A stretch of 64,000 nucleotides of DNA from Thalassotalea sp. LPB0316 (GCF_014898095.1 NZ_CP062946.1:2790001-2854000), one strand, 5' to 3'; positions 33,440-44,299 are shown, numbered from the stretch's first letter. A program made the numbers and translations. Notes: generated from the sequence alone by a model not told the origin.

Positions 33440-35281
33440 CTAAGCAAAATAAATAAGATTAAGCGTAATCGACAAGGTAACCCACATCAAGCCAATAAGC
33501 GGTACGCCAACTTTAACAAAATCAGAAAACTGATAGCCACCGGCGTTCATCACTAATAAATTGGTTTTATAAGCCATCGGGGTTGCGTAACTTAAATTAG
33601 CACCAAATAAGACGGCAAGTACAAAAGGCTCAGCCGGTGCCCCAAGCTGTTGCGCGACAGATATCGCAATTGGCGTACCAATAACCGCAGCGGCATTGTT
33701 TGACACTATATTGGTCAAAATAGCTAAAAGTAACATCAGTGCAGCTAATACACCGCCAACTGGGAGCGATGACGATAAAGCAACAAAAATCTCCGCCAAA
33801 TACTGTGCTGCACCGGTGGAAACCATCGCCGCCCCAAGCGCTAATGACGCCGCTACAATCAAAATAACTTGTGTACTGAGCGCCGACGAAATTTCTTGCC
33901 AATTTAAGCAGCGCGAGGCAAGTAGAATAAAGACACCACAAATTGCACTGATCACTATCGGCAATATACCGAATACCGGCATTAGCACCACACCAAATAA
34001 GACACCTAAAGCTATGGGTGCTTTTTCAGATTGAACCACTTTAGCTGCGCCATCAACCACTAAAATCCCTTGTTGAGATTTGAGCTCTTCAATTTGATCG
34101 GCATCGCCTTGTACTAGCAAAATATCACCAACGCGTAGCGGAATACTCCCGATACTTTGTCTTTCGATATCCATCGGTTTACCTTCGCGATGCAGTGCCA
34201 CAGCACTAATACCGTACTCAGAACTAAAGTTTGCACTTTTTAACGTTTTACCAATTAAACCTGAGCCCAGAATTACAACAATTTCAGCCAACACTTGGTT
34301 ACCAGGATCTAAAGGATGCTCGGCATCTATTTTGTGTTTACCCGAGTGCAATGTTGCTTTGAGAACACTTTCATATTCCCTCAAACGGTCTGGAGTATCT
34401 TTAACATGAATGCGATCGTTTTCCTTGATAAGCGTATCTGGTAATGGCAATAATTTGTGAAAATCTTTACCGCGCTGAATACTTTGAATACGGATCATAC
34501 CATCGGTTAATTTGATCGCTTTAGAGACCTTTTCACCAATTAACGGACAGTTCTCACCAACGTGTAAATACGCACTAAAGAGTCGAGGTGAGGTATCAGG
34601 CATGGTGGCTTCGCGCTGTGGTAATATCTTAGGCGCTACTAACCATAAGTAGAGCATGGCAACAATTGCCCCCGGTAGGACAATCGGTGCAAAGTCAAAC
34701 ATGCCAAAGCGCTCCATACCCATATCGGCAGCAACACTGACGACTAACAAGTTCGTTGAGGTACCAATGGTAGTAAACATACCACCAACAAGTGTCGCAA
34801 GCCCCATCGGTAATAACATGCCACTGACATTAGATTGCGTGCGGATCGCTACACTAATTAAAATAGGTAAAAGTAGAACAACGATTGGCGTATTGTTAAC
34901 GAAAGCACTTAATGTGCCTGCGATAATTAGCGTGGCTAATAGCGAAAAGGATGGGCTGACCTTCCACATTCTTGAAAGCGTTCTACCAATGGGCTCTAAT
35001 GCGCCGGTAAGTACAATCGCTTGACCGATGATCATCAAGGCACAAACAGTGACAAGCGCTTCGTGACCAAACCCGTGGAAAAATGTCACAGGATCGAGTT
35101 CTTCACCACGTACTTCATATGGGAAGATCGCAAAATAGACAGTAAGTACCGCGATAACGGCTAATGACGATGTTTCAAGCGCTATATCATCGCGTTTAAA
35201 TAAATAAAGCGCGCCTAGCGTCAAACACAATACAAACATTGCATGTGTATTGGGGATTGATGGTAACCCAGCAAATAACAT
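33440..35281 (-). CDS. SLC13/DASS-type permease with RCK_C regulatory domains
   Basis: A 613-residue inner-membrane carrier. Two clusters of membrane helices (about residues 5-215 and 420-613) surround a cytoplasmic insert of two RCK_C/TrkA_C domains (about 225-395). Signature pore segments: FVNNTPIVVLLLPILIS and IVSNNAAAVIGTPIAISVA, the repeated 'N-N-T/A' hairpin motifs of the DASS family. Substrates in the family are dicarboxylates, sulfate or similar anions; here undetermined. The fumarate hydratase gene is directly upstream on the same strand, separated by a terminator. Confidence 0.88.
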   Translation of the reverse strand: MLFAGLPSIPNTHAMFVLCLTLGALYLFKRDDIALETSSLAVIAVLTVYFAIFPYEVRGEELDPVTFFHGFGHEALVTVCALMIIGQAIVLTGALEPIGRTLSRMWKVSPSFSLLATLIIAGTLSAFVNNTPIVVLLLPILISVAIRTQSNVSGMLLPMGLATLVGGMFTTIGTSTNLLVVSVAADMGMERFGMFDFAPIVLPGAIVAMLYLWLVAPKILPQREATMPDTSPRLFSAYLHVGENCPLIGEKVSKAIKLTDGMIRIQSIQRGKDFHKLLPLPDTLIKENDRIHVKDTPDRLREYESVLKATLHSGKHKIDAEHPLDPGNQVLAEIVVILGSGLIGKTLKSANFSSEYGISAVALHREGKPMDIERQSIGSIPLRVGDILLVQGDADQIEELKSQQGILVVDGAAKVVQSEKAPIALGVLFGVVLMPVFGILPIVISAICGVFILLASRCLNWQEISSALSTQVILIVAASLALGAAMVSTGAAQYLAEIFVALSSSLPVGGVLAALMLLLAILTNIVSNNAAAVIGTPIAISVAQQLGAPAEPFVLAVLFGANLSYATPMAYKTNLLVMNAGGYQFSDFVKVGVPLIGLMWVTLSITLNLIYFA

Positions 35282-35369
35282 GTAACATCCCTAAAAAAGC
35301 TTGTTATTTTTTCATCACATTAGCACTTTTTCACTGAATTGATAGACTTTTATCTACTTTAAATAACAA

Positions 35370-35394
35370 AAAAGCGCTCATTGAGCGCTTTTGA
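35370..35394 (-). terminator. Terminator between fumarate hydratase and SLC13 genes
   Basis: aaaagcgctc (35370-35379) and gagcgctttt (35383-35392) form a 10-bp stem, with T-rich sequence on the minus strand. It closes the fumarase gene, which ends at 35407. Confidence 0.8.
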
Positions 35395-35406
35395 AATAAC
35401 ACAATA

Positions 35407-36927
35407 TTAACTTAATGCTTTATCGAGCTCTTCAATTTTAGCTTGCCAAATTGCAGGCCCAGTAACATGTGCAGACTCTCCCGTGCTATCAACCGCTACA
35501 GTAACAGGCATATCTTCTACTTCAAATTCATAAATAGCTTCCATACCTAAATCTTCAAACGCCACGACTTTCGCTTTCTTGATAGCTTTTGATACCAGAT
35601 AAGCTGCGCCACCAACGGCCATTAAGTACACTGATTTATTGTTCTTAATCGACTCACATGTCGCCGCGCCACGCTCTGCTTTACCTATAGTACCAAGTAA
35701 ACCTGTTTGCGAGAGCATCATGTCAGTAAATTTGTCCATGCGCGTTGCCGTTGTTGGGCCGGCAGGGCCAACGGCTTCATCACCAATAGCATCCACTGGG
35801 CCAACGTAATAAATAAACTTATCAGTAAAATCAACAGGTAGCGACTCACCTTTGGCAAGCATATCTTGAATGCGTTTATGCGCGGCGTCACGACCGGTTA
35901 AGATTTTGCCCGAAAGCAACACGGTTTCACCGGTTTTCCACTCGCTAACATCGGCTTTTTTCAAATCATCAACATTAACGCGACGCACATTTTCACCAAC
36001 TTCCCATGTAATTTCTGGCCATTCTTCAAGTTTAGGTGGTGTTAGATCAGCAGGACCTGAACCATCAAGATGGAAATGAACATGGCGAGTCGCTGCACAG
36101 TTAGGGATCATCACAACGGGCTTAGAAGCCGCATGGGTTGGAGCTGAATTAATTTTTACATCAACGACCGTTGTTAAACCACCAAGGCCTTGAGCACCAA
36201 TACCTAGTTTGTTGACTCGCTCGTAAATTTCAAGGCGAAGCTCTTCCTCAGCATTTTGCGGTCCGCGCTCAATTAATTCTTGAATATCAACCGGATCCAT
36301 TAAGCTTTCTTTCGCTAATACACCCGCTTTTTCAGCTGTGCCGCCAATGCCAATACCTAACATGCCTGGTGGACACCAACCTGCGCCCATTTTAGGTAGT
36401 GTTTCAACCACCCAATCAGCGATAGAGTCAGACGGGTTAAGCATCACCATTTTGGTTTTATTCTCACTACCGCCACCTTTGGCAGCAATCATCACTTCCA
36501 CGTGATCGCCAGCCACCATATCAAGGTGAACAACCGAAGGGGTATTGTCTTTGGTGTTTTTACGCGCGCCGGCAGGGTCAGCAACAATTGATGCACGCAA
36601 TGGGTTATCTGGATTTAAATAAGCTCGGCGAGTACCTTCATCTACCATCTGTTGGATGGTCATGTTAGTTTTATCCCATTTAACATCCATGCCCACTTTA
36701 ACAAAGCAAGTAACGATACCGGTATCCTGACAAATAGGACGTTTGCCATGAGCCGACATTCTTGAGTTAATCAGAATTTGCGCAATTGCATCTTTTGCTG
36801 CCGTACTCTGCTCTTTATGATATGCCTTCTCTAATGCTTGAACGAAATCAATCGGATGGTAGTACGAGATGTACTGCAATGAGTCAGCAATACTCTCGAT
36901 GAAATCTTCTTGCTTGATAATTGTCAT
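35407..36927 (-). CDS. Fumarate hydratase, class I (Fe-S)
   Basis: ATG at 36927, with agagag a few bases upstream, gives 506 residues starting MTIIKQEDFIESIADSLQ; a TTG 18 nt upstream is not needed. The N-terminal catalytic domain has RPICQDTGIVTCFVKVG (Fe-S cysteine), KGGGSENKTKMVMLNPSD and VGTG-like GIGGTAEKAGVLAKESL. The C-terminal beta domain starts near VLLSGKILTGRDAAHKRI. This is a single-chain class I fumarase of the TCA cycle, in the FumA/FumB family; which paralogue cannot be told. Confidence 0.92.
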   Translation of the reverse strand: MTIIKQEDFIESIADSLQYISYYHPIDFVQALEKAYHKEQSTAAKDAIAQILINSRMSAHGKRPICQDTGIVTCFVKVGMDVKWDKTNMTIQQMVDEGTRRAYLNPDNPLRASIVADPAGARKNTKDNTPSVVHLDMVAGDHVEVMIAAKGGGSENKTKMVMLNPSDSIADWVVETLPKMGAGWCPPGMLGIGIGGTAEKAGVLAKESLMDPVDIQELIERGPQNAEEELRLEIYERVNKLGIGAQGLGGLTTVVDVKINSAPTHAASKPVVMIPNCAATRHVHFHLDGSGPADLTPPKLEEWPEITWEVGENVRRVNVDDLKKADVSEWKTGETVLLSGKILTGRDAAHKRIQDMLAKGESLPVDFTDKFIYYVGPVDAIGDEAVGPAGPTTATRMDKFTDMMLSQTGLLGTIGKAERGAATCESIKNNKSVYLMAVGGAAYLVSKAIKKAKVVAFEDLGMEAIYEFEVEDMPVTVAVDSTGESAHVTGPAIWQAKIEELDKALS

Positions 36928-37053
36928 GAGTCTCTCTTTTTTCAATTCTTCAACTTAAGCCCTAAACTTTAGTTGAAAGTTATAATTTTGCCGATATGAT
37001 ACCTTGCTTAAAAGCCTCTCGCTAGCGGTTTTAGTGAGTAGCCTCAAGACAAT

Positions 37054-38478
37054 TTGTTCAATATCATTGGGTTTACGTTGCAAACAATCAATTCTGTGTA
37101 CGGCTATAGTGCCCTACCCGTTAACAATTATTCACTGGCTCAGGCATATCAAGCTATTTTCCAGCTCGCCAAACAACCTTGGGCTATGTGGTTAGATTCA
37201 TGTGATAGTCAACACGTGGATAATCAATACGATATATTTGTCTGGCAGCCATTAGTTAAAATCACAACCGACAACGACACCACCCAAATAGCTGATCAAC
37301 AGGGTGTCCTCAGCAAGCATCAAGTAGATCCACTGAGCATTGTTGAGCAACAGCTAAGCAAGTTATTACCCAAAGAGGATATTGCACCATCGACCTTGCC
37401 ATTTAGCGGTGGTGCAGTTGGCTACTTTAGTTACGATTTGGGTCGTGCATTTGAACACTTGCCTACGATCGCAGAAAAGGATTTACCTGTACCAGATATG
37501 GCGGTTGGTGTTTACGACCAAGCCTTGATCATCGATAAATTCAATAAACAGACTTATTTGTTTTGTTGTGACAGCAAACGCCAACGCCTAGTTGAGCAGC
37601 TTACGCAACTTGCTAAATCAAGTGAAGATGCCGATTGTTTTTTACTAACAACACCGTGGCAATCAAATATGAGCCAAGCGCAGTATCGCGACAAGTTCGA
37701 TAGCATCCAGCAATATTTGCGCTCTGGTGACTGTTATCAAATCAATTTAACTCAGCGTTTTAGCGCCCAATATCAAGGCGATGAATTTTCTGCCTACCTT
37801 AAGCTAAGAGCGCAAAACAATGCGCCTTTTTCCGCCTATCTCAACTTAGATGAGATCAAAGTGCTGAGCATTTCGCCTGAGCGATTTATCAAAGTAGATA
37901 ATCGACAGGTGCAAACCAAACCGATAAAAGGAACAAGGCCTCGCGGCAATACAACAAAACAAGATCAAGCGAATAAGCAAGCGCTGATCAATGCTACCAA
38001 GGATAAAGCTGAAAATTTGATGATTGTTGACTTACTGCGCAACGACCTGTCTCGTGCATGTCGTCCTGGTAGCGTTAAAGTTCCCAAGCTGTTTGATATC
38101 GAAAGCTTTCCGGCAGTCCACCATTTAGTGAGCACAATTGAAGGTGAATTAGCTGACAACATGTCGGCAATTGATTTACTTCGCGGTGCCTTTCCCGGCG
38201 GCTCTATTACCGGGGCACCTAAAATACGAGCAATGGAAATTATCGAAGAGCTTGAACCACACCGCAGAAATATATATTGTGGCTCTATTGGTTATCTTAG
38301 CGCCTGCGGTAATATGGATACGAGTATCACCATTCGCACCTTAACCTGTGTTAACAACCAAATTGTTTGTAGTGCAGGTGGTGGCATAGTTGCCGATTCT
38401 ATATGTGACGAAGAATATCAAGAGACCTTCGATAAAGTGAACAAAATCCTACCTATACTAGGTGAGATCGAACAATAA
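37054..38478 (+). CDS. pabB: Aminodeoxychorismate synthase component I
   Basis: Makes 4-amino-4-deoxychorismate for folate synthesis, with glutamine amidotransferase PabA (not in this window). 474 residues if the TTG at 37054 is the start; there is no ATG in the opening part, and a TTG at 37078 is an equally sized alternative relative to E. coli PabB. Chorismate-binding motifs are intact: QINLTQRF, LSISPERFI, KPIKGTRPR, AENLMIVDLLRNDLSR and PGGSITGAPKIRAMEII. It is followed 21 nt later by the CoA pyrophosphatase gene. Confidence 0.9.
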   Translation: MFNIIGFTLQTINSVYGYSALPVNNYSLAQAYQAIFQLAKQPWAMWLDSCDSQHVDNQYDIFVWQPLVKITTDNDTTQIADQQGVLSKHQVDPLSIVEQQLSKLLPKEDIAPSTLPFSGGAVGYFSYDLGRAFEHLPTIAEKDLPVPDMAVGVYDQALIIDKFNKQTYLFCCDSKRQRLVEQLTQLAKSSEDADCFLLTTPWQSNMSQAQYRDKFDSIQQYLRSGDCYQINLTQRFSAQYQGDEFSAYLKLRAQNNAPFSAYLNLDEIKVLSISPERFIKVDNRQVQTKPIKGTRPRGNTTKQDQANKQALINATKDKAENLMIVDLLRNDLSRACRPGSVKVPKLFDIESFPAVHHLVSTIEGELADNMSAIDLLRGAFPGGSITGAPKIRAMEIIEELEPHRRNIYCGSIGYLSACGNMDTSITIRTLTCVNNQIVCSAGGGIVADSICDEEYQETFDKVNKILPILGEIEQ

Positions 38479-38499
38479 TAGCGAGTTAATAGGTGGTGA

Positions 38500-39087
38500 A
38501 TGAATAAATCTCAGTTTATGCGCTTATTTCATTTATCGCCGCTGAGCCAATCAAGTCATCAGTTTCGTTATGAACTCGTGTCAAATAAACCGATCCGACA
38601 AGCGGCTGTGCTAATAGCCATTACCCAAAGAAATGACCAGCTAGAGATTTTACTAACAAAACGAGCACGACACTTGAGGCATCACGCAGGCCAAATTGCC
38701 TTTCCCGGCGGTAAGCTTGAAGACGGCGATGACAGCCTAATCATAACCGCAATGCGCGAATTTGAAGAAGAAGTTGGCATTCAAGCAAGCCAGTTAGAGC
38801 TCCTAGGCTGTTTGCATCCCTATCAAACGATTTCAGGTTTTGAAGTGTTACCTGTGGTTGCCTTTTTACCATCGCCTTACCATGTAGAGATAGATCGGAA
38901 TGAGGTTGACGAAGTTTTTTATGTTCCGTTAAGTCATTGTTTGGATCAAACAAATCACCTCCACGTAGCTACTGAACTCAAAGGCCAAGCATACAAAGTC
39001 ACCTTTATCCCCTATCAGCACTACAATATTTGGGGAGCTACTGCGGCTATGCTCAAAGACTTAGCGCACCATTTCAATCGAACGTAA
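38500..39087 (+). CDS. nudL: CoA pyrophosphatase (Nudix)
   Basis: A 195-residue cytosolic Nudix hydrolase. The Nudix box is complete at about residues 70-94 (GGKLEDGDD...REFEEEVGI), and the preceding HAGQIAFPG is the NudL/CoAse hallmark (UPF0035). The reaction splits CoA to 3',5'-ADP and phosphopantetheine. The gene follows pabB closely, probably co-transcribed, an arrangement also seen in E. coli-like genomes. Confidence 0.92.
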   Translation: MNKSQFMRLFHLSPLSQSSHQFRYELVSNKPIRQAAVLIAITQRNDQLEILLTKRARHLRHHAGQIAFPGGKLEDGDDSLIITAMREFEEEVGIQASQLELLGCLHPYQTISGFEVLPVVAFLPSPYHVEIDRNEVDEVFYVPLSHCLDQTNHLHVATELKGQAYKVTFIPYQHYNIWGATAAMLKDLAHHFNRT

Positions 39088-39264
39088 CCACAGTTAATCA
39101 AAAAGAAGCCTAACTAACCTCAGCGCACGAATCTGCAACTAACCGCTATAATAAATGACAAGTAGGAGCAGTTTTTGTTGTTCAACAAGATAACTTTCAG
39201 TTACCATTACCGAAGATAATTCAATATATTTATAATTTTTACAAAATTTATTCAGGTTAAGAGC

Positions 39265-40641
39265 ATGATTAGTGTATTTGATATGTTTTCAATCGGCATT
39301 GGCCCTTCGAGTTCACACACCGTCGGTCCTATGCGTGCAGCCAAACTTTTTGTTGATGAACTGGTTCAAACAAACCAATTAACAAACGTTGATCGTGTGA
39401 AAACTGAGCTTTTTGGTTCACTTGGTCAAACGGGTATCGGCCACGGTACTGGTAAAGCGGTGATTTTAGGTTTAACCGGTGAAACACCAGAAGAGATCCC
39501 AGTAGATAAAATTGACTCAACGCTAGCTACTGTTGAACGTTCACAAACCATTATGCTTAATGGTGAACATGAAGTAGCCTTTCCCAAAGGTGATGCGATT
39601 ATCTATCACCGACGCAAAACCTTGCCAGCACATGCTAATGCGATGACACTATTCGCCTTTGCTAATGATCAGGTAATTTTAGAAAAAACCTTCTACTCTA
39701 TTGGTGGTGGTTTTATTGTTGAAGATAGTGAATTTGAAAAAGAAAAAGACAAAGCTTTATCGCTGCACAGCAATATCGAACGCCCTCACAAGTTCTCAAC
39801 CGCCGACGAGCTTATTCAGCAAGCGACAACTAAAGGTATTAGTATTAGTACCTTGATGATGGACAACGAGAAATGTCTCAACGATGAGCAAACTATTCGC
39901 ACCAATTTAGTTAAAATTTGGCAAGCCATGTATGATTCAGTACAGCGTGGCATTCGCACCGAAGGTATTCTACCGGGTGGCTTAAAAGTAACAAGACGCG
40001 CACCTAAACTGCATAGAACACTATCAGTAGAAAACTCAAATGATCCACTCACGGCAATGGATTGGGTTAACTTATTTGCCTTAGCGGTGAATGAAGAAAA
40101 CGCAGCGGGTAGCCGAGTGGTAACGGCGCCAACCAACGGTGCAGCTGGTATTATTCCTGCGGTACTATGCTACTACAATAAGTTTATTAAACCTGTTGAA
40201 GATGATGATTGCATTCGTTATTTATTAACCGCTGCAGCGATCGGTATTTTATACAAAACCAACGCATCGATATCAGGCGCCGAAGTGGGTTGCCAAGGCG
40301 AAGTTGGCGTTGCGTGCTCAATGGCAGCTGGTGCATTAACCGAAATCATGGGCGGTAGCCCACAGCAAGTTGAAAATGCCGCTGAGATTGGTATGGAGCA
40401 CAACTTAGGATTAACCTGTGATCCTGTTGGAGGTTTAGTACAAGTGCCATGTATCGAAAGAAATGCGATGGGCGCTGTTAAAGCGATCAACGCATCACGC
40501 TTAGCATTACGTGGTAACGGCACGCAAAAAGTATCTTTAGATAAAGTTATTAAAACGATGTGGGATACGGGTAACGATATGAAGACTAAGTACAAAGAGA
40601 CATCTCGTGGTGGTCTAGCGGTAAATATTATTGAGTGTTAG
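39265..40641 (+). CDS. sdaA: L-serine ammonia-lyase (iron-sulfur)
   Basis: Deaminates L-serine to pyruvate and ammonia. 458 residues, the normal length. Start MISVFDMFSIGIGPSSSHTVGPMRAA is the beta-domain signature. The Fe-S cysteines appear in CYYNKFI, GCQGEVGVACSMAAGALTEIMGG and CDPVGGLVQVPCIERNAMGAVKA, all intact. It is a single gene ended by a strong bidirectional terminator before the convergent cysB. Confidence 0.95.
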   Translation: MISVFDMFSIGIGPSSSHTVGPMRAAKLFVDELVQTNQLTNVDRVKTELFGSLGQTGIGHGTGKAVILGLTGETPEEIPVDKIDSTLATVERSQTIMLNGEHEVAFPKGDAIIYHRRKTLPAHANAMTLFAFANDQVILEKTFYSIGGGFIVEDSEFEKEKDKALSLHSNIERPHKFSTADELIQQATTKGISISTLMMDNEKCLNDEQTIRTNLVKIWQAMYDSVQRGIRTEGILPGGLKVTRRAPKLHRTLSVENSNDPLTAMDWVNLFALAVNEENAAGSRVVTAPTNGAAGIIPAVLCYYNKFIKPVEDDDCIRYLLTAAAIGILYKTNASISGAEVGCQGEVGVACSMAAGALTEIMGGSPQQVENAAEIGMEHNLGLTCDPVGGLVQVPCIERNAMGAVKAINASRLALRGNGTQKVSLDKVIKTMWDTGNDMKTKYKETSRGGLAVNIIEC

Positions 40642-40660
40642 CCCATCGTTAAATATCTGA

Positions 40661-40698
40661 AAAGAAAAGGGGCAGTTTTTCAACTGCCCCTTTTCTTT
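40661..40698. terminator. Bidirectional terminator between sdaA and cysB
   Basis: A 17-bp perfect stem (40661-40677 and 40682-40698) around the core aaaaggggcagtt, with a tttc loop, A-rich on one side and T-rich on the other, between convergent genes. Confidence 0.92.
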
Positions 40699-40738
40699 AT
40701 CTGTTACGGTATTCTGTCGCTAGTCACTGACGTTATTT

Positions 40739-41740
<1,002 letters not shown>

Positions 41741-41962
41741 TCAAAAATATATACAAAATCATTCTAATATTCCATATTATTTTTACATGATTGTGAATTT
41801 ATTTTAATCACCTTCTTATTCATCACCCCAAATTGCCCAACAATCACAGCTCTAGCGCTATGTACCTATCAACAATGAAAAAAAAGATATTTAGGCTATG
41901 CTTATAGGAGCATTTTTTGTAGACTGCTAAGAGTCTACACAATAATAATCGAGAAGTGGAAT

Positions 41963-42733
41963 ATGGTCGCTATTATCATTGGCTTAATCTTCATACTGAT
42001 AATAATCGTAGTGGTTGTTAACGCCATTCAGCAACAAAAGCAAAAACAAGAACAAGAAAAGCGCGCTAAACTCGCCAAGCAGAAAGCTATTATCGACGAA
42101 AACGAAGAGCTTATCGTAAATTTATCCAATATTCCGGCGTCGCCAAATCTAGCGCTGATTTTGCACCGTCGTAGCCTAACCGCCGCAAAAGAAATGAAGA
42201 ATTTGTCGCCTGAATCTAAAGCGACATCTGCACGAGTTGATGAGCTTGAAGCTCGATTAAACGCAGCAAAAGATGCTGCGCAATCTGCAGGCTCAAGAGA
42301 CGAACAGTTTCTTTTACCTGACAACGAGAAGCAGATTATTGCATTACTTCAACTGATCAAAAAATTAAGAGTCGTGCTAAAAAGTGAACTCAACAAAGGC
42401 ATGGTTGACCCTCAAATTTTCAGCATGGAAGATAAGCGCTTAGATTCAATGCAGCTTAAAATCAATATAGAAAGTTTAGTTAAGCGTGGTAATCAAGCGT
42501 ATAACAACGAAATGGTTGGCTCTGCTCGTCAGTACTATGAAAAGGCATTACAAACATTAAATGACCACCCTGTTCAATCTGAATATGCGAGCCAAAAGCA
42601 AGCAGAGATCACCGAGAAACTCAGTGAAATTTCTTCTCAATTAAAGTCGGCAAATGCAGAAGATCGCAAAAAGAGAGCGAAAGCCGAAGAAGATGAGCTG
42701 GATATGCTCTTTCAGCCAAAGAAAAAGTGGTAA
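41963..42733 (+). CDS. Membrane-anchored helical protein conserved next to cysB
   Basis: A 256-residue protein. One N-terminal membrane helix (residues about 3-22, IIIGLIFILIIIVVVVNAI) is followed by a highly charged, mostly helical body with KQKQEQEKRAKLAKQKA and a TPR-like stretch (RGNQAYNNEMVGSARQYYEKALQTL) near residues 173-194. I recognise the type, sometimes annotated vaguely as a DNA-repair-related ATPase, but no ATPase motif is present. Function unknown. Closed by a strong terminator. Confidence 0.7.
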   Translation: MVAIIIGLIFILIIIVVVVNAIQQQKQKQEQEKRAKLAKQKAIIDENEELIVNLSNIPASPNLALILHRRSLTAAKEMKNLSPESKATSARVDELEARLNAAKDAAQSAGSRDEQFLLPDNEKQIIALLQLIKKLRVVLKSELNKGMVDPQIFSMEDKRLDSMQLKINIESLVKRGNQAYNNEMVGSARQYYEKALQTLNDHPVQSEYASQKQAEITEKLSEISSQLKSANAEDRKKRAKAEEDELDMLFQPKKKW

Positions 42734-42753
42734 GTATCAATTTGTTAAAATCG

Positions 42754-42780
42754 AAGCCAGCAATTTGCTGGCTTTTTTTT
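42754..42780 (+). terminator. Rho-independent terminator
   Basis: aagccagca (42754-42762) and tgctggctt (42766-42774) form a 9-bp stem with a 3-nt loop, followed by a run of Ts. Confidence 0.9.
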
Positions 42781-42823
42781 TGATGGTATCATGGCGACTA
42801 TATTGAATTAACATAACTTTATT

Positions 42824-43192
42824 GTGGCTACTGAAATATCCATTATTTTACCGTCGTTTTTACGAAAATCGCTCAAAGCTTATGCGCTAAAGGCGTTGAT
42901 AAGGAGCCGCGGTTGTACCCTCAATAGAATTGGCCGTTCACGCAACTGGCAATTATCAGGGACAACCGAACAGTTAGAACTGGTGATTAATGATATTGCT
43001 CATAGTGATGAGCAAAGTTGGCAGTGGCTAATTGGTAAGCTATCGAGCCATGTTGCCTATTCCACCCACGAAAGTTTACTCGCCCTTGCTAAGCGAAACC
43101 CTAATATCACCGTCAATGAATTAATGGCAAAAGCCAACTGTACCCTCGCACAAGCACGTCAAGTTATCGATGAATTAGAGTGGCTTGACTAA
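42824..43192 (+). CDS. RRF_GI-like small protein (ribosome recycling factor family by name)
   Basis: A 122-residue protein starting at GTG 42824; no ATG is available in frame. The pattern LIRSRGCTLNRIGRSRNWQLSGT and the late NPNITVNELMAKANCTLAQARQVIDELEW resemble the gammaproteobacterial family Pfam names 'ribosome recycling factor' (PF12614). This is not the true frr product, and the role is untested as far as I know. The C-terminal part looks like a helix-turn-helix. It lies between a terminator and the sulA-like gene. Confidence 0.6.
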   Translation: MATEISIILPSFLRKSLKAYALKALIRSRGCTLNRIGRSRNWQLSGTTEQLELVINDIAHSDEQSWQWLIGKLSSHVAYSTHESLLALAKRNPNITVNELMAKANCTLAQARQVIDELEWLD

Positions 43193-43343
43193 AAAGCGCC
43201 ATCATTAAACCTAGTTAACCCGAGTTCAGGTTAGTTAATTAACACTTATCACTCAATAAACAAACAACCTGTTCTGTTTGTTCTCGTAATTATTTGCTTA
43301 AAAAAAATTCAATTTTTATCTTGCGATATGGTTAAAATTACAG

Positions 43344-43363
43344 TACTGTTTATCCATACAGTA
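43344..43363 (+). promoter_or_regulatory. LexA (SOS) box
   Basis: TACTGT (43344-43349), eight bases, then ACAGTA (43358-43363): a perfect palindromic match to the gammaproteobacterial LexA consensus, 20 nt before the ATG of the SulA-like gene. A nearby tatacagg repeats a half-site. Confidence 0.9.
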
Positions 43364-43383
43364 TCTATACAGGTGGTTTTTCT

Positions 43384-43752
43384 ATGAACGTACACACAAT
43401 ATATAACCGAGAAAATGTCATACTTAACCAGTACACACAAACACTTGCTAATATCTACAGCGCTCATAAAACACAAAACAAATGGATTATGATGATTGAC
43501 GCAGAAGATAACGCGTTAAAGTCAATCTCAGCTAATAACGATTTAGATGCCAAAAAGATCCTTAAAGTACACAGCAATAAAGTAAAGATTGAAGCTGAGA
43601 GTATTCACAAGGCATTAACCAAGGGCAACTGTAGTGCTGTAGTTCTATGCAAACAACTTTTCACACCCAACCAAATTGCATGGTTAAGAGAGCAAGCCCA
43701 GCGATATAATACCGACTTCATCGTGTTAGAAAGCACGGCAACGGTTCACTAA
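43384..43752 (+). CDS. sulA: SulA-like SOS cell-division inhibitor
   Basis: A 122-residue soluble protein. WIMMIDAEDNALKSISANNDLDAKKILKVHSNKVKIEAESIHKALTKGNCSAVVL parallels the SulA core (strand, then 'K.ESIRKAL..GN.S.V.'). The LexA box directly upstream supports an SOS function. E. coli SulA binds FtsZ and blocks division until damage is repaired. The sequence is divergent from E. coli SulA, so the name rests on pattern plus regulation. Ribosome-binding sequence aggtgg. Confidence 0.75.
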   Translation: MNVHTIYNRENVILNQYTQTLANIYSAHKTQNKWIMMIDAEDNALKSISANNDLDAKKILKVHSNKVKIEAESIHKALTKGNCSAVVLCKQLFTPNQIAWLREQAQRYNTDFIVLESTATVH

Positions 43753-43831
43753 ATATTAACCCGAACAGTGATACCAATAGTAAAGCCTTTGATTTATAGT
43801 ATCGGCTCAACCTATCGAGCCGATATCCACT

Positions 43832-44299
43832 ATGAAATGTCCTTGCCAAAGCGGTTACAGTTACGACAATTGTTGTCAAGCGCTACACCTTGATCAAGTC
43901 ATAGCAAATAGCCCTGAACAATTAATGCGTTCTCGCTACAGCGCCTACGCTCTATCTCTTGGTCAATACCTTTATAATACTTACCACAGCGAAAAACAGA
44001 CAGGTTTGACTGTAGATGAGCTTGAACAGTGGGCAAGGGCTACTACCTGGTTAAAGCTAGAAATTAATCAAACCACCGAGAGTACAGTAACGTTCACCGC
44101 AACTTATACAGAGGCCGGCCAACTATATCAAATTCAAGAACACTCTCGTTTTACACAAGAGCATGGTGCTTGGCGTTATGTCGATGGTGATATTTTAGTC
44201 CATCAGCAATTACCAAAACCAAAACGCAATGAGAAATGCCCCTGTGGTTCACTTAAAAAACTTAAGCAATGCTGTGGAGTGCGATCGAATCTGCTTTAA
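43832..44299 (+). CDS. YchJ/UPF0225-family SEC-C motif protein
   Basis: A 155-residue protein with two zinc-binding SEC-C-like motifs: CPCQSGYSYDNCC at residues 3-15 and CPCGSLKKLKQCC at about 136-148. Between them is the YchJ NTF2-like core with QLMRSRYSAYALSLGQYLYNTYH. Function unknown. It converges with and overlaps the next gene by 38 nt at the 3' ends. Confidence 0.88.
   Translation: MKCPCQSGYSYDNCCQALHLDQVIANSPEQLMRSRYSAYALSLGQYLYNTYHSEKQTGLTVDELEQWARATTWLKLEINQTTESTVTFTATYTEAGQLYQIQEHSRFTQEHGAWRYVDGDILVHQQLPKPKRNEKCPCGSLKKLKQCCGVRSNLL

Noticed and set aside
33630..35024. Several long frames opposite or alongside the SLC13 gene
   Set aside because: They arise from the codon bias of the permease gene; no domain pattern or start signal.
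42824..43192. True ribosome recycling factor (frr)
   Set aside because: The protein is too short and lacks the RRF signature; only the similarly named RRF_GI family fits.
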